Positions 7,180-17,731 of a DNA stretch of 62,476 bases are shown in pieces. Location of the stretch: assembly GCA_900317405.1 (NCBI GenBank), contig ONGP01000009.1, positions 1 to 62,476 on the forward strand, read 5' to 3'. Position 1 is the stretch's first letter. The number at the start of each line of letters is the position of its first letter. This stretch comes from an uncultured Prevotella sp. (lineage in GTDB: Bacteria > Bacteroidota > Bacteroidia > Bacteroidales > Bacteroidaceae). Position numbers and translations under genes: made by a program. A model generated the notes under the pieces. The model worked only from the letters and a program-made list of their open reading frames with translations. It made no database searches and was not told the DNA's origin.

Positions 7180-9030
7180 TTAGAAGTTTCCTCCATATAT
7201 CAGACCATAATAACGGTCGCTCTTATCGAATGTGCTATTGATGTTAGGATCGCGTTTGGGCTGCCAGGTACGGACCTTGATACACGGTTGGTCGATATCG
7301 TTAAGATCGACCATCAGGAACAGGTAACCGGTATCAGAGTAGCTGGAGCTATAGTAGTCCTGGTGAATCTGGATGCCATACGTATCGGCTCCCACTCCCA
7401 TCTTCTTAACATCGTTGTCAGTGAATCGGATGTTGATGAACTGATTGCTCTTGAAGCTGCGCTCAACATTCTTGATATACTCCTGCTTGCTGAGGCGGGT
7501 GTGCTTAACCATCTCGTTGTCGAGATACTTCTCGTTCTCGGCACTCCTCTGGGCCTTCTTGATGACATGACCCACGATGATAATAGCATCGTCGTCGAAG
7601 ATAGACTTGATATAGTCGGCACGCTTAAGTGCAAAAGCTGTCTTGTAGTTCTCGAGGAATGTGGCGATGACCATACGGATAGAGTCGGTCCAACCAGCAG
7701 CTTCGCGGTTGAAGATGTCATCGCGTGCAGCCTTGTCGAGACCAAAGGCGATAGACTCGATCTTCTTGTTGGCATCGAAAGTGAAGGTGACATCCTCGAC
7801 AAACGAACGGTTATTGTTCTTGAAAGCGAACTTCATAGGAACACTGCGGCAGATGACACGGTCGCCCAACTGATAGAAGTTCAGGTTAGGATTGCCCAGA
7901 ATAGACGCCGTACCATAGTTGATGAGACGTGTGAACATATCGTAACCGCCCTCGGTGAAGTAGTCCTGCACAGAACCGTAGTTCTTGGCCTTGATGGCAC
8001 CGATAATGTTGTTTACAATCTGTGCGAAGTCCTCTGGCTGCTGCACTGCTGTAGCATGTTCGGCCACACTCATTGCCTTGACAGTCTGCTCGAACTGTTC
8101 CTGAGTGGCCTTCATCTCCTTCTTCTTAGGACCGTTGATTATAACCGTGGCCTTAGGGAACGGTGTGGGGTTGAACACCTCGGCAACCATCTCGAGTTCA
8201 CGGTCCTGGCGCATCTGGCCGGCAAACTCGTATTCGTACTTAATCTGAAGCTTATCGGTAGGAGTACCAGGATGCAGGTCGATCTGCGACAATCCGTCCT
8301 TGGCTGAGTTGACGAACGAGTAGTTCATGCCATCCATAAAACGGAAGTCGAGACTGGTTACAGGCTTATCCTTATAGGTAATCATCAGGTCGACAACATT
8401 ATCCTCGACCTTAGCGATAGCAGTCTTGATACCTGCAAGGATGCTGTTGATCTGCTCTGGGATCCAAACTGTAAGGGTCTGCTTGATACCATCCTGATCG
8501 ATCTTAACGGCATTAGGATGCTGCAGACTCTTGAGCAGACACAGGGCCCAATAGTAATTGCGCAGGGCATCGTCGATACGGCACTCACGCTCAGCATTCT
8601 GGGCTGTGTAGACATAACTCAGGATACGATCCTCGCGCTCCTGGAAGACCTTCTCCAACTCGTCCTTATGGATATAACGAACCACATAAGCCTCGGGCTC
8701 ATGGGTAATCCAGATGGTGCGACAGTTGTTAAGGCTACCTGCAGCATAGGTCTTGATGACAGCCTCCATAGCAGTCTTCGAGTCGATCTTATCGCCATCG
8801 TTGACCTGCTGCATATCCAGATTGGTCTCACTCTGTACGGTAATCGAAATCTTGCTGATAAGATCATTGAGTGCACCCTGATTGGCCTTCGAGTCGGTGG
8901 TGTTGCGACCCTCACCCCAGATATAATTCTCGTCGTTCTGGATCTTAGCCAACTGATCCAGAGGACTCTGCGCCACAGCTAACAATGGCATCAGCATCAA
9001 AATAAACAAACCTATTACTCCCTTTTTCAT
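7180..9030 (-). CDS. secreted LPP20-like protein of unknown function
   Basis: A signal peptide (residues 1-20, ending AVA) is followed by an N-terminal domain resembling the LPP20/FlgT fold (EGRNTTDSKANQGALNDLIS, then a SITVQSE strand). A middle beta-sandwich-like region follows. About residues 335-420 and 445-560 contain two segments that look like NTF2/SnoaL-type alpha-beta domains (for example MVIATFLENYKTAFALKRAD). No catalytic motif is visible. It lies between the giant type IX-exported protein and the GH2 gene, with gaps of 48 and 6 bp, and is probably part of the same surface-protein operon. Similar proteins are common in Bacteroidales, but I know no assigned function. Confidence 0.6.
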   Translation of the reverse strand: MKKGVIGLFILMLMPLLAVAQSPLDQLAKIQNDENYIWGEGRNTTDSKANQGALNDLISKISITVQSETNLDMQQVNDGDKIDSKTAMEAVIKTYAAGSLNNCRTIWITHEPEAYVVRYIHKDELEKVFQEREDRILSYVYTAQNAERECRIDDALRNYYWALCLLKSLQHPNAVKIDQDGIKQTLTVWIPEQINSILAGIKTAIAKVEDNVVDLMITYKDKPVTSLDFRFMDGMNYSFVNSAKDGLSQIDLHPGTPTDKLQIKYEYEFAGQMRQDRELEMVAEVFNPTPFPKATVIINGPKKKEMKATQEQFEQTVKAMSVAEHATAVQQPEDFAQIVNNIIGAIKAKNYGSVQDYFTEGGYDMFTRLINYGTASILGNPNLNFYQLGDRVICRSVPMKFAFKNNNRSFVEDVTFTFDANKKIESIAFGLDKAARDDIFNREAAGWTDSIRMVIATFLENYKTAFALKRADYIKSIFDDDAIIIVGHVIKKAQRSAENEKYLDNEMVKHTRLSKQEYIKNVERSFKSNQFINIRFTDNDVKKMGVGADTYGIQIHQDYYSSSYSDTGYLFLMVDLNDIDQPCIKVRTWQPKRDPNINSTFDKSDRYYGLIYGGNF

Positions 9031-9078
9031 ATTCTATAGTTTTTTGTTTCTAAGATATCTTACTAGCTTAACGCTGTG

Positions 9079-12000
9079 TTACTTGACCATCACGCGCTTA
9101 CCGTTGACGATATATACACCCTTGGCGAGTCCCTTAAGGGCATCCTCCTTAGTGCTCTGCTTAACCAGAACACCCGAGAGGTTATAAACCTTAACCATAT
9201 CGCCATCATCGATAGTGCGCTCCTTGATAGCAGTAGCCTCGTCATCGGTTTCTCCACCAAGACTTCCTACACTGATGTAAGCACGAGAGCGGGCACGACT
9301 GATAACGTAAGCCTCGAACGGACGAACAGCACGACCACTGTTGAGTACGAATATACTACCGGCCTCGTGATCGGCACTTGCCTCGGTGTTGAGCAACAGC
9401 ATATCAGAGGTTTCAGAGCTGTTCATGAAGTTTGCATACAGAGTAACATCGCCCTTCTCGGCAGAACCAGGAACTGTCTGCGGAACATATACATTAGATG
9501 CCGAGAAAGTAACCTTACCACCCACACGGTAGCGGGTAGCGTAACCATCATTGTTAGGCATACTGATGATATATGGCTTGTTGGCCTCAATCTGCTTAAC
9601 ATCCTTGAATCCGATGTCGGTCAACTCACGCAGCCAGAACGGCTTATAGCTGCCCTTATCCGAAAGACCGTCATACTCAGCGAATGGCTTCAGTTCGCCC
9701 TTAGACTCGTGTACGAAGTAAGAGCAATCGAATGGCAAGCATATAGTCTCCCATCCAGATGCAGAACCAGTAGTAAGCTTGAAGTCGTGAGTATAGGTAA
9801 TACTCTTGGTATAGAACTGCTTAGGACTATAGAAGTTGTTGTCGGCTCCATCGCTGAGATAGATATGATCGGCAGTGTTGTTGACAATGATGTTGCGAGC
9901 AGAAGAGTTGTTTGGAGCAGCATCCTCTGCAGGAACGAATACCAGCAGGTTCGGGTTAACATCCTTATCGAATGCATCGTTTGGAATCTTAGCTGTGGTG
10001 TTCCAAACCACTGCAGCCAGCTCCTTACATCCGCTGAAGATGTTATGACCAACACTCTGCAGAGCGTTAGGCGATGAGAACATAACCAGAGGCATGCCGG
10101 CAAATGCATTGTCAGGAATAATACCGCCCTCTGCCTGGGCACCACTCAGATCAAGTGTCTGAAGAGAGGTCATCTTATCCTTGATGAACGCCATATCATC
10201 GGAATTGATAGGACCAGTGATGGTGTAGTCTGTGATTGTACCAAGATCGCCCTTCCAAGCCATTGCATCAGCAAGACCACCGGCCTTATCAGACACAGCA
10301 CCAGTTTCGCTGGCAAACGACTTGATCTCGATCTCAGCAATATCACTCTGATTCTTATAGTCGCCAACTGCTATTGCACGTATAACTCCTGTATTAGATA
10401 TCAATATAGAGTCTTTATAAAGGGTGCTGCGATAGTTGGCTTCAGGATAATCGCCATTAGTGGTATACCATATCTGTGCGCCAGGAATATCCTTGAACAC
10501 AAGCTTATGACCATCGAACGACGATGCCTCGGGCTTAGTCCACTTAACCAGACCGCTTACCCAATAGTTGCTTTCTGTAGGATTATAGCCATCTCTGGAT
10601 GCGCGTACATATATATAACCATTATACTCCATATCGAACGGACCGGTATATGTACGAGAGTAAACCAGATTGCCTGTAACTTCCTCTCGTGGATCATTCT
10701 CATAACAGTAGTTGAATGTAACACCAGGTGTCTCGCTGGTTAGAGTCATCTTAATACCGTCGAGAGCGAAATCGATATTCCTTACATTGAATCCGTTATA
10801 CACCCTCTCTCTAATGCCAGAGTTCATCTTACCATCTTCGATGGCAATAGCCTTGATAGTGCCATTCTTCTGAAGTTTAAACTCTGATGTGTACTTGGTG
10901 CTGCTTGTGGTAGGATCTGTTCCATCGAGAGTGTAATAGATAGTTGCACCCTCATTGGCACTAATCACAACTGCAGTATCGGCCTTGATGGTGATAGTAG
11001 GCTCACTACATGTATATTCATTGTAGTAAATCCAGCTATGAGTGCTCCAACCAGCCTCGGTATAACCTTCCTTCACAGCGTTAGCATAGATATAGTCACC
11101 ATTATTAATATCGAATGGCTCTGTATAGTTCATGTTAAGCGTTGTAGTCGGGTTATTCTCGTTGATAGCATAATAGATCTTAGCACCTGGAGTTGGCGTA
11201 GTAAGCTTAACCTTAAGCTTGTTGTCGACAACAATAGGAGTGATAACCACAGATGATACTCTGAAACCGGTATACTCTCTAGTACGTACAGCCGAATTCA
11301 GTTTATCGGATGCTACAGCAATGGCTTTGATCACTGCATTTGACTGCAACTTGAACTTAGAAGTAAACATAGTGCTACTTGTGGTAGGATCGTCGCCATT
11401 CAAAGTATAATAGATGGTCTCATTCTCGCCAGACGAAGCAATTGTCACGGTAGTATCGGCTGCAACAGTGATAGTAGGAGTGGCACAGGTATAATTGCTC
11501 TTGTAAATATATCCATACGAAGTCCAATTGGCAGGGTCATAACCATCCTTTACTGCACTTGCATATACATAAGCACCATCATTAACCTCGAATGGCTCTG
11601 TGTAATTTGCATTGGCTGTAACAGCCTCCGACTCGTATTCATTAATACCATAGTAGATAGCATCGGCATCCTCGCACTCCAACTTTACCTTAAGCACATT
11701 GTCCTGAACAATAGGAGTAATCGTTACATCGGGCACGCGGAACCAGTTGATATTATAAGTTTGAACCGAAGACTTTGTCATTCGATCCTTGACAGCAATA
11801 AACTTATAAGTACCATTTCTTACTATCTTAATAGTATCCTTTTCGACCTTAAATGTGCTAGAACTTGTCGGGTCAGGATCACTCTTATCATATGTATAAT
11901 AGATAGTAGAACCATATGTAACAGGTGTAACTACAATCTCGCGAGTCACATCATTCAAGTACACATTAGGAATCCTAACCTGATAGTTGTCTTCATTGAT

Positions 12001-14937
12001 TCGGAAGTCACGCTCATAAGAATCAACATATCCATCTTTCCTTGCTAGAGCATATACCCAATCTCCTGCAGACACCGCAAATGTATCTGTATAAAGAATA
12101 TTAGCGCCTTGATTAATACCATAGTAGATTTCAGCACCTTCCTCGGCTATCAATGCCATTTTATACTCGCCCTCAGCATCACCAAGAACTGGCTGGAAAA
12201 TAACTTCCTGAACACGGAACCAATCATCAAGATTTCTTTCTACAACATACGAATTTGCATATGTTGTCGTAACCTCATCGACTGTTTCAGGATCACGGGC
12301 TGTGATAGCCTTAATAGTGCAATTTACCTCAGAAGTAAATGGTGATTCGTACAAAGTGCTGGCAGTGGTTGGGGTTGTGCCATCAAGAGTATAGTAGACC
12401 TTACCATTAGTCTCGTCGGTTGACATGGTGACAGTCTTCTTTTCATTGTCTATTTCGACTGAAGGAGATGCACATCTGGTATATGCACTATAATCCATCC
12501 GCTTGCTGGACCTGTTGGACATGATATAACCGTCCTTGATGGCAACAGCATAGATAGTGTAGCCGCTTTCTACCTCAACCGGCCCAGAATATATCTGACC
12601 ATTGCTTCGCCATCCGTCTTCGTATGTATAATAATCACCAACCAGATAATATATCTTCATATCTGTAAGATCTACACCGGTAGTTTCATCCAAACTCAGC
12701 TTCATCTTTGGCAATCCGTTTTCGAAAACCTGCTCGATTACTACATTTGGACAAACAAACCAATTATTAATGTTTACATAAGCCTGTTCTGACTGGAACC
12801 AACCTGACTTATGGGCGATTGCCTTGATCTGACAGTTACCGGTAATAGTTATAGGTGAGCCTGCATATTTATTATCAGCGCTAACCGTAGGATCTACGCC
12901 ATTTAGTGTATAGTAGATGCTTACTCCCTCTGGTGCAGACAGGGTAAGAAGCTTTGTAGTCTGGTCGACTGCAATTACAGGCTTATCACATTTGATATTA
13001 TCCCTATAGGTATATATAGACGGAGCATCCGAATCCTGATAATTAGGTTTGGTCGCCATATAATAGAAATAGGAATTCATTGAGGTTGTTACAGGTCCTG
13101 TATATGGCATAAATTCACTAGAGCCATCCGACCTGTATTTCAAAGTAACTCCCGGTTCATCCGAAGTAAGTACGACATTTACATTGCTTCCATCGGGGGT
13201 AGTAGCCTGGTATGAAACCTCTGGAGTCTTACACTTAAACCAATTAACAGTGTAAGCGGTTACAGTGGACGAGAACATACCATCCTTAACTACGATAGCC
13301 TGATAATAGAAGTTTCCATCAAGAGTAATCTGACCTGTATACTTAGTACCGTTTGTCTTTGAAGGAGTAGTATTGTTAGTGGTATAATATATAGAGCCAC
13401 CCTCAACCGTTGTAGCCATTGTCATGGTCTTGGAATTGGCAGCGGTGATGATATCAGGGGCAGGGCATCTTAACGAAGAAATATCAACGGTATACTGTGA
13501 TTCGGCAGAATATTTACCGCCCTTTGTAGTTCGGGCCTTAATGGTAGAGAGGTTATCCATAGGGAATACATCTGTACCATTATAAGTATACCAGTCGGAA
13601 ACGTCGACATCAGCCGCACCATTTTGGAAAATACGATACAGAATCTTTGCTCCAGATTCTGTAGAAGTAGAACTCAGTTTTACAGAAACAAGTTCATTCT
13701 CAGCATCCAGAATCTGAGTTATCGTTGGCGCAACCAGATTGTCATCAATATCCAAAGAGGCAGACTCCATCAGTTTACTTCCGTCACCATAACCCCAGCC
13801 AGTTTTCGCCTTATAGGTGCTTGTAGTTCCTGCAGGTATGTAAATCCTGGAAACGTAATAAAACGCATCGTTAGAATTACACTCTACAGGATTATTCATA
13901 TAAGACCTTATAGTGTAATTGTTGAATACATAACCATCGAGTTTTACCTGGCTTCCGCTCTCTCCCAATGTTGACGGGAACTCAACTGTTACATTATAAT
14001 TATTATCGAATGCACTATAAAATGCATAACTGCCAATAGTCTTAAGATTTGCCGGCAGTGTAAATGTATTGTTAGAAGTATTTAACTTACAATTATAAAA
14101 TGCATATTGGCCAATAGTCTGCAATGCTGTAAGTGGAGTAATATCACAGACGCTCAACTTATTACAAGCATAAAATGCATAGACGCCTATCGAAGTAACA
14201 GTTACCGGTATTTCGCACTTATACAAGGCACCACAATCATAAAATGAACGATTACCAATAGTAGTGACACCAGAAGGAAGAATAACTGTTTCAAGGTTGT
14301 CATTATTATAGAACGCATAATCACCAATAGTGGTAACATTTGCTGGAATAGTATATGATACGCCTTCCTTTTTATATGGATATGTTACCAAAACAGACTC
14401 GTCGTTGGAAAGAAGCACACCATCAGTTGTAGACTTATAATTAGGATTAGCAGCATCTACCTTATATGCTCTGACATTCCACGAACCACCATAGGAACTG
14501 CTTGTAGGAACCACAATACTAGTAATAGTTTTGGGAATAATCAGTTCGCCAAAAGGTTTTCTGACATTTGACAGGCTAAACTGTGTAAATGTAGCATTCT
14601 CGGGCAATGTAAGAGAATTTAGATTGCTGAAATACGACCAGGAAACATCTGATTCCTGTTTGATAGAACTAGGCAATACCAGATCGACCTCATTGCCATA
14701 GTACCATCTTTCGATCTTTGTAACAGGATAGTCTTTTTCATTATATGTAATCGAAGCAGGAATGGTAACTGTACCAGTTAGTTTCTTAACACTGCTACTA
14801 TCCTGATAGACAGTTGCATATGGTGTTTCAGCAGTATCGTAGACTTTATAAGTAATCGTACCAGTCTTATACGTTTCAACCGCCCACGTGCTAAGCGACG
14901 ACAGCAGGGCAATCAATAAGAATATATATTTTTTCAT
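9079..14937 (-). CDS. giant BspA-like/chitobiase-repeat surface protein with type IX sorting domain
   Basis: This 1952-residue protein has a signal peptide (1-19), then BspA-type leucine-rich repeats (about 60-370; units such as TTIGDYAFYNND). These are followed by about 14 tandem beta-sandwich modules of the chitobiase C-terminal type. Two versions tend to alternate: IYYTLDGTDPTTSSTKYTSE and IYYAINENNPTTTLNMNYTE. A second LRR-like patch near residue 1600 leads to a C-terminal domain whose last 40 residues (VYNLSGVLVKQ ... GVYIVNGKRVMVK) match type IX secretion sorting domains. It should cross the outer membrane by the type IX system and be attached at the surface or released; a role in binding glycans or other cells is likely but unproven. 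The neighbouring BACON lipoprotein and PEGA barrel are probable partners. Confidence 0.85.
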   Translation of the reverse strand: MKKYIFLLIALLSSLSTWAVETYKTGTITYKVYDTAETPYATVYQDSSSVKKLTGTVTIPASITYNEKDYPVTKIERWYYGNEVDLVLPSSIKQESDVSWSYFSNLNSLTLPENATFTQFSLSNVRKPFGELIIPKTITSIVVPTSSSYGGSWNVRAYKVDAANPNYKSTTDGVLLSNDESVLVTYPYKKEGVSYTIPANVTTIGDYAFYNNDNLETVILPSGVTTIGNRSFYDCGALYKCEIPVTVTSIGVYAFYACNKLSVCDITPLTALQTIGQYAFYNCKLNTSNNTFTLPANLKTIGSYAFYSAFDNNYNVTVEFPSTLGESGSQVKLDGYVFNNYTIRSYMNNPVECNSNDAFYYVSRIYIPAGTTSTYKAKTGWGYGDGSKLMESASLDIDDNLVAPTITQILDAENELVSVKLSSTSTESGAKILYRIFQNGAADVDVSDWYTYNGTDVFPMDNLSTIKARTTKGGKYSAESQYTVDISSLRCPAPDIITAANSKTMTMATTVEGGSIYYTTNNTTPSKTNGTKYTGQITLDGNFYYQAIVVKDGMFSSTVTAYTVNWFKCKTPEVSYQATTPDGSNVNVVLTSDEPGVTLKYRSDGSSEFMPYTGPVTTSMNSYFYYMATKPNYQDSDAPSIYTYRDNIKCDKPVIAVDQTTKLLTLSAPEGVSIYYTLNGVDPTVSADNKYAGSPITITGNCQIKAIAHKSGWFQSEQAYVNINNWFVCPNVVIEQVFENGLPKMKLSLDETTGVDLTDMKIYYLVGDYYTYEDGWRSNGQIYSGPVEVESGYTIYAVAIKDGYIMSNRSSKRMDYSAYTRCASPSVEIDNEKKTVTMSTDETNGKVYYTLDGTTPTTASTLYESPFTSEVNCTIKAITARDPETVDEVTTTYANSYVVERNLDDWFRVQEVIFQPVLGDAEGEYKMALIAEEGAEIYYGINQGANILYTDTFAVSAGDWVYALARKDGYVDSYERDFRINEDNYQVRIPNVYLNDVTREIVVTPVTYGSTIYYTYDKSDPDPTSSSTFKVEKDTIKIVRNGTYKFIAVKDRMTKSSVQTYNINWFRVPDVTITPIVQDNVLKVKLECEDADAIYYGINEYESEAVTANANYTEPFEVNDGAYVYASAVKDGYDPANWTSYGYIYKSNYTCATPTITVAADTTVTIASSGENETIYYTLNGDDPTTSSTMFTSKFKLQSNAVIKAIAVASDKLNSAVRTREYTGFRVSSVVITPIVVDNKLKVKLTTPTPGAKIYYAINENNPTTTLNMNYTEPFDINNGDYIYANAVKEGYTEAGWSTHSWIYYNEYTCSEPTITIKADTAVVISANEGATIYYTLDGTDPTTSSTKYTSEFKLQKNGTIKAIAIEDGKMNSGIRERVYNGFNVRNIDFALDGIKMTLTSETPGVTFNYCYENDPREEVTGNLVYSRTYTGPFDMEYNGYIYVRASRDGYNPTESNYWVSGLVKWTKPEASSFDGHKLVFKDIPGAQIWYTTNGDYPEANYRSTLYKDSILISNTGVIRAIAVGDYKNQSDIAEIEIKSFASETGAVSDKAGGLADAMAWKGDLGTITDYTITGPINSDDMAFIKDKMTSLQTLDLSGAQAEGGIIPDNAFAGMPLVMFSSPNALQSVGHNIFSGCKELAAVVWNTTAKIPNDAFDKDVNPNLLVFVPAEDAAPNNSSARNIIVNNTADHIYLSDGADNNFYSPKQFYTKSITYTHDFKLTTGSASGWETICLPFDCSYFVHESKGELKPFAEYDGLSDKGSYKPFWLRELTDIGFKDVKQIEANKPYIISMPNNDGYATRYRVGGKVTFSASNVYVPQTVPGSAEKGDVTLYANFMNSSETSDMLLLNTEASADHEAGSIFVLNSGRAVRPFEAYVISRARSRAYISVGSLGGETDDEATAIKERTIDDGDMVKVYNLSGVLVKQSTKEDALKGLAKGVYIVNGKRVMVK

Positions 14938-14969
14938 AACGTTAATTCTTTAAAAGGTTAGTATTTCCG

Positions 14970-16013
14970 TTACTTTTTACGCGCGAGACTTGGTGAAACA
15001 TTATCATCATTGCCAGGAGTTGCTCCCGGAAGGGTGATCGGATAGTCTTCGCTATAAGTAGTACCAACTATAGTTGTGGCATATGCACATATATAATATG
15101 TGTATCCATCTTCCTGCTTTGTGGTGGTAGAGAATGTGTTCTCAGCAGCAGAACCTCCTGACAACATTGATATCTTTTCGCGAGGATTCGGCTCGCGACT
15201 GATACAATAGCCATAGTCAGTAAGAGAGTACTTGCTTCCGGATGAAGCCTTACCATTAATAGAGATGGTAACACCATCCTGACCAACAGAGCTCTCAACA
15301 GTTGCAGTAGGCAATGGTGCCGCATTCTGCTCGACAATCATTGAGATAAACTCCTGCTTACCTGCTTTATTAGATGTTGCGACAATAATACCTGCCGAAC
15401 GCTTAACACTGGTCTGATTATCGGTTATTACCATGGTGAAATGGCCGTTTCCACTGCCCTTCTCATCAGTAAGATAACACCAGGGATTTCTTTCTTCCTC
15501 ATCTGTCTCAAATATAACGTCGGCCTCCCATGTGGTATTACACTTGATAGTAATCGACTTGGAAGTTTCCTCGTAAGGAGCAGTGAATCTCTCACCACTG
15601 AGGTTCTCAAACTCCAACTCAGCCACAAAGTCACCTGCCGACTGAGTTACCTTACAAACACGAGGCAGATCGCCATCGATAGTAGAGAACTTAAGGTCGA
15701 CATAGCGGTCAGACTCTGTATTGTTGACTGAACTCTCGATAATAACAGTAGTACTGCCTGTGCCCGAAGTAGGGATGATAACCAAGTCGGTCCAGCTACC
15801 CTTATCGTAAGTAACCTTCCAGTCGCAGTTTGCCTCTAAGTCAACTTTAGTTGACTGAGAGTTTCCTGACATATTTACAGTAGATTGAACAACTAAATAG
15901 TTGTTGCTCACGATATTCTCATCGTTTGCATCATCATTCTTGGTGCAACCAGAGAACACGTATGTGGCTGCAAGCAGTGCTCCTAGCCAATAGCCTTTAG
16001 TCTTTATATTCAT
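14970..16013 (-). CDS. BACON-domain lipoprotein
   Basis: The signal peptide ends in the lipobox FSGC (Cys at about residue 23). Two BACON-type immunoglobulin-like domains follow (about 40-125, with WKVTYDKGSWTDL and VCKVTQSAG; about 130-230, with TWEADVIF and ISMIVEQNA), then a fibronectin-like domain (about 235-330). BACON domains are typical of surface-exposed Bacteroidales lipoproteins that bind mucin or polysaccharide. The ending NVSPSLARKK is short and basic. The gene sits 32 bp upstream of the giant repeat protein and 33 bp downstream of the PEGA protein, so it is very likely co-transcribed and may help display or bind the giant protein. Confidence 0.82.
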   Translation of the reverse strand: MNIKTKGYWLGALLAATYVFSGCTKNDDANDENIVSNNYLVVQSTVNMSGNSQSTKVDLEANCDWKVTYDKGSWTDLVIIPTSGTGSTTVIIESSVNNTESDRYVDLKFSTIDGDLPRVCKVTQSAGDFVAELEFENLSGERFTAPYEETSKSITIKCNTTWEADVIFETDEEERNPWCYLTDEKGSGNGHFTMVITDNQTSVKRSAGIIVATSNKAGKQEFISMIVEQNAAPLPTATVESSVGQDGVTISINGKASSGSKYSLTDYGYCISREPNPREKISMLSGGSAAENTFSTTTKQEDGYTYYICAYATTIVGTTYSEDYPITLPGATPGNDDNVSPSLARKK

Positions 16014-16046
16014 AATCTTATATATTTAGCTATTAATAATTCCTGA

Positions 16047-17588
16047 TCAGAAGGCGAGGATCAATCCTGCCTGGACTCCAATCGATGTCTTACTGAAACC
16101 TGCAGCCTCAGCTATCTTATCAAAGGTCTCATCGGCCTTCAGTCCGATGCCAAGCTCTGGTGTAGCAAAGAGATAGACGTGCTGGGTGGGTACAAACAAC
16201 AACTTGGCACCAATGGTCAATGCCTGCTGCGTAGCACCATCGCCAAACATCTTGTTGCCTTTCTTCTGTACTCCCTTCAACTGGTTCATACTCCATCCTA
16301 CCTGAGGCACAAATCCAATTCGGCGCATCAGGGCTATCTGATAACCGTATTTAACCTGGATGGAGTTCATCTTATAAGCAATACGGTTAATATCCTCGGT
16401 AGATGTACTTGTCCAGTAAGCAACCTTTGACTCACTGCTACCGAAGGTGTAGCTGACCTCAAAGTCGTTGTTGCCAAGCACCATACCCAGTTTAGCTGTG
16501 TATCCGCTCAGACTGCGCGCATAGATACCGCCTCCAAAGTAGAATGCACTGGGGCGAACGTAAGATATCGGCACCATATTGATGGTATCCGTCCTGGTCT
16601 CATTGTGCAGAATGTCATAAGCTCTGGTCTCGGGCACATAACCTCTCAACGAATAGCTTACCTCGTGAGGACCTACCGGCAGAGTAACCGTCTCACCGGC
16701 AATCATCATGGTGGTTCCATCGAGCAGTGAGGTGGTCTGGACTGGGAAGGTTACGATGTTAAGAAAACCTGAGTGCGGGATAGGAGGAGCTGCCTTAAAA
16801 TCGTTCATCTGCTGGCGCTTTACCTCGAAGGTGCTCTTCACAGAGTCACAATCGGCCTTGCGGGTCTCAACGGTATAATGGCCCTCGCGGAGCTGGGTGC
16901 TCCAACTGCCTGTACCAACCAGACTCCCCTCGAAATAGATGTCGGCCTTGTTGTCGACAGTCACCTTTACATCACCAAACAGATTGCTGATGTTGTGCAT
17001 CTCTACATTGTAAACATTAGTCTTCTTCTCATCATTTGGCATGATGTAGATGGTATCGGTACCCTCGAATCGGTCGTTAGAAGCCGTTACAATATGGCGA
17101 CCGAAGTTAAGGTACTTGTTGTAGATAGGTGCACGCCCCAGGTTCTCGCCATCGACATAAACCAAAGAACGAGCCATAGAGGTAGTGATGGTAGCATAAC
17201 GACCAGTACCAATATCAAGCAGCATCTCGTAAGTACGACCTCCCTGGATAGAAACAGGATAGTAGTAATCACGAAGCACACCAAACACAGGGTGACTTAT
17301 CGTAAGCTTCTGTGCTCTGGGGGGAACATACAACCACAACTCAGCGGCCTTTTGCTCTGTACCCACAATACCTAGCGAACCACCATCAAAGTGGAAACCC
17401 TTCTCGGGCGACACGATCTTGATGAGGGCAGCTTTATCACCATTCTGGTCTCGGCGTTCAGTACCGCGAGTATTAGCGGTAAGGTCGGTTTCCAACAGTT
17501 TAAAACTAACGACATTCAGTCCGTCAGCCTTAGCACTGATGGTAGCCACAAACGCCATGATAATAAGTAGCAGTTTTCTCATAAGCAT
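16047..17588 (-). CDS. PEGA-domain outer-membrane protein
   Basis: After a signal peptide (about residues 1-22) come two or three PEGA-like beta-sandwich repeats (RSLVYVDGENLGRAPIYNKY, ADIYFEGSLVGTGSW, TTMMIAGETVTLPVGPHEV). The C-terminal 170 residues are rich in alternating hydrophobic strands and end in aromatic F (GVQAGLILAF), the pattern of an outer-membrane barrel. It probably forms an anchoring or transport partner for the products encoded downstream. A second ATG at 17582 is equally possible as the start. It is the first gene of the group running down to 4768; a TAAATTTG promoter element lies 34 bp upstream. Confidence 0.72.
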   Translation of the reverse strand: MLMRKLLLIIMAFVATISAKADGLNVVSFKLLETDLTANTRGTERRDQNGDKAALIKIVSPEKGFHFDGGSLGIVGTEQKAAELWLYVPPRAQKLTISHPVFGVLRDYYYPVSIQGGRTYEMLLDIGTGRYATITTSMARSLVYVDGENLGRAPIYNKYLNFGRHIVTASNDRFEGTDTIYIMPNDEKKTNVYNVEMHNISNLFGDVKVTVDNKADIYFEGSLVGTGSWSTQLREGHYTVETRKADCDSVKSTFEVKRQQMNDFKAAPPIPHSGFLNIVTFPVQTTSLLDGTTMMIAGETVTLPVGPHEVSYSLRGYVPETRAYDILHNETRTDTINMVPISYVRPSAFYFGGGIYARSLSGYTAKLGMVLGNNDFEVSYTFGSSESKVAYWTSTSTEDINRIAYKMNSIQVKYGYQIALMRRIGFVPQVGWSMNQLKGVQKKGNKMFGDGATQQALTIGAKLLFVPTQHVYLFATPELGIGLKADETFDKIAEAAGFSKTSIGVQAGLILAF

Positions 17589-17621
17589 TTATAGTTTTTA
17601 AATTATTGATAACTTTTGGGG

Positions 17622-17653
17622 CAAATTTAAGAAAAATTTCGGAACTTAACGAA
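17622..17653 (-). promoter_or_regulatory. promoter of the PEGA/BACON/giant-protein operon
   Basis: The minus strand has TAAATTTG (17622-17629) and, 20 bp upstream, TTCG (17650-17653, 3/4 match to TTTG). The rest of the 257-bp gap 17589-17845 holds the GH31 terminator and short repeats of the GH31 gene end; nothing else is recognisable. Confidence 0.5.
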
Positions 17654-17731
17654 CTTTTGACTAGAAATTTTCGGTTTTTCGCCCAAAATTTCAATAAGAT
17701 GTCGTTTGTGAGTGTTAACAAGGCAAAATAT

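Noticed and set aside
9076-10077. A 333-codon open frame antisense to the end of the giant protein
   Set aside because: The sequence has no recognisable domain and the sense frame contains the type IX signal.
11000-13500. A CRISPR-like array in the giant protein gene
   Set aside because: The repeats are degenerate coding modules of the chitobiase type with changing sequence, not identical repeats with spacers.
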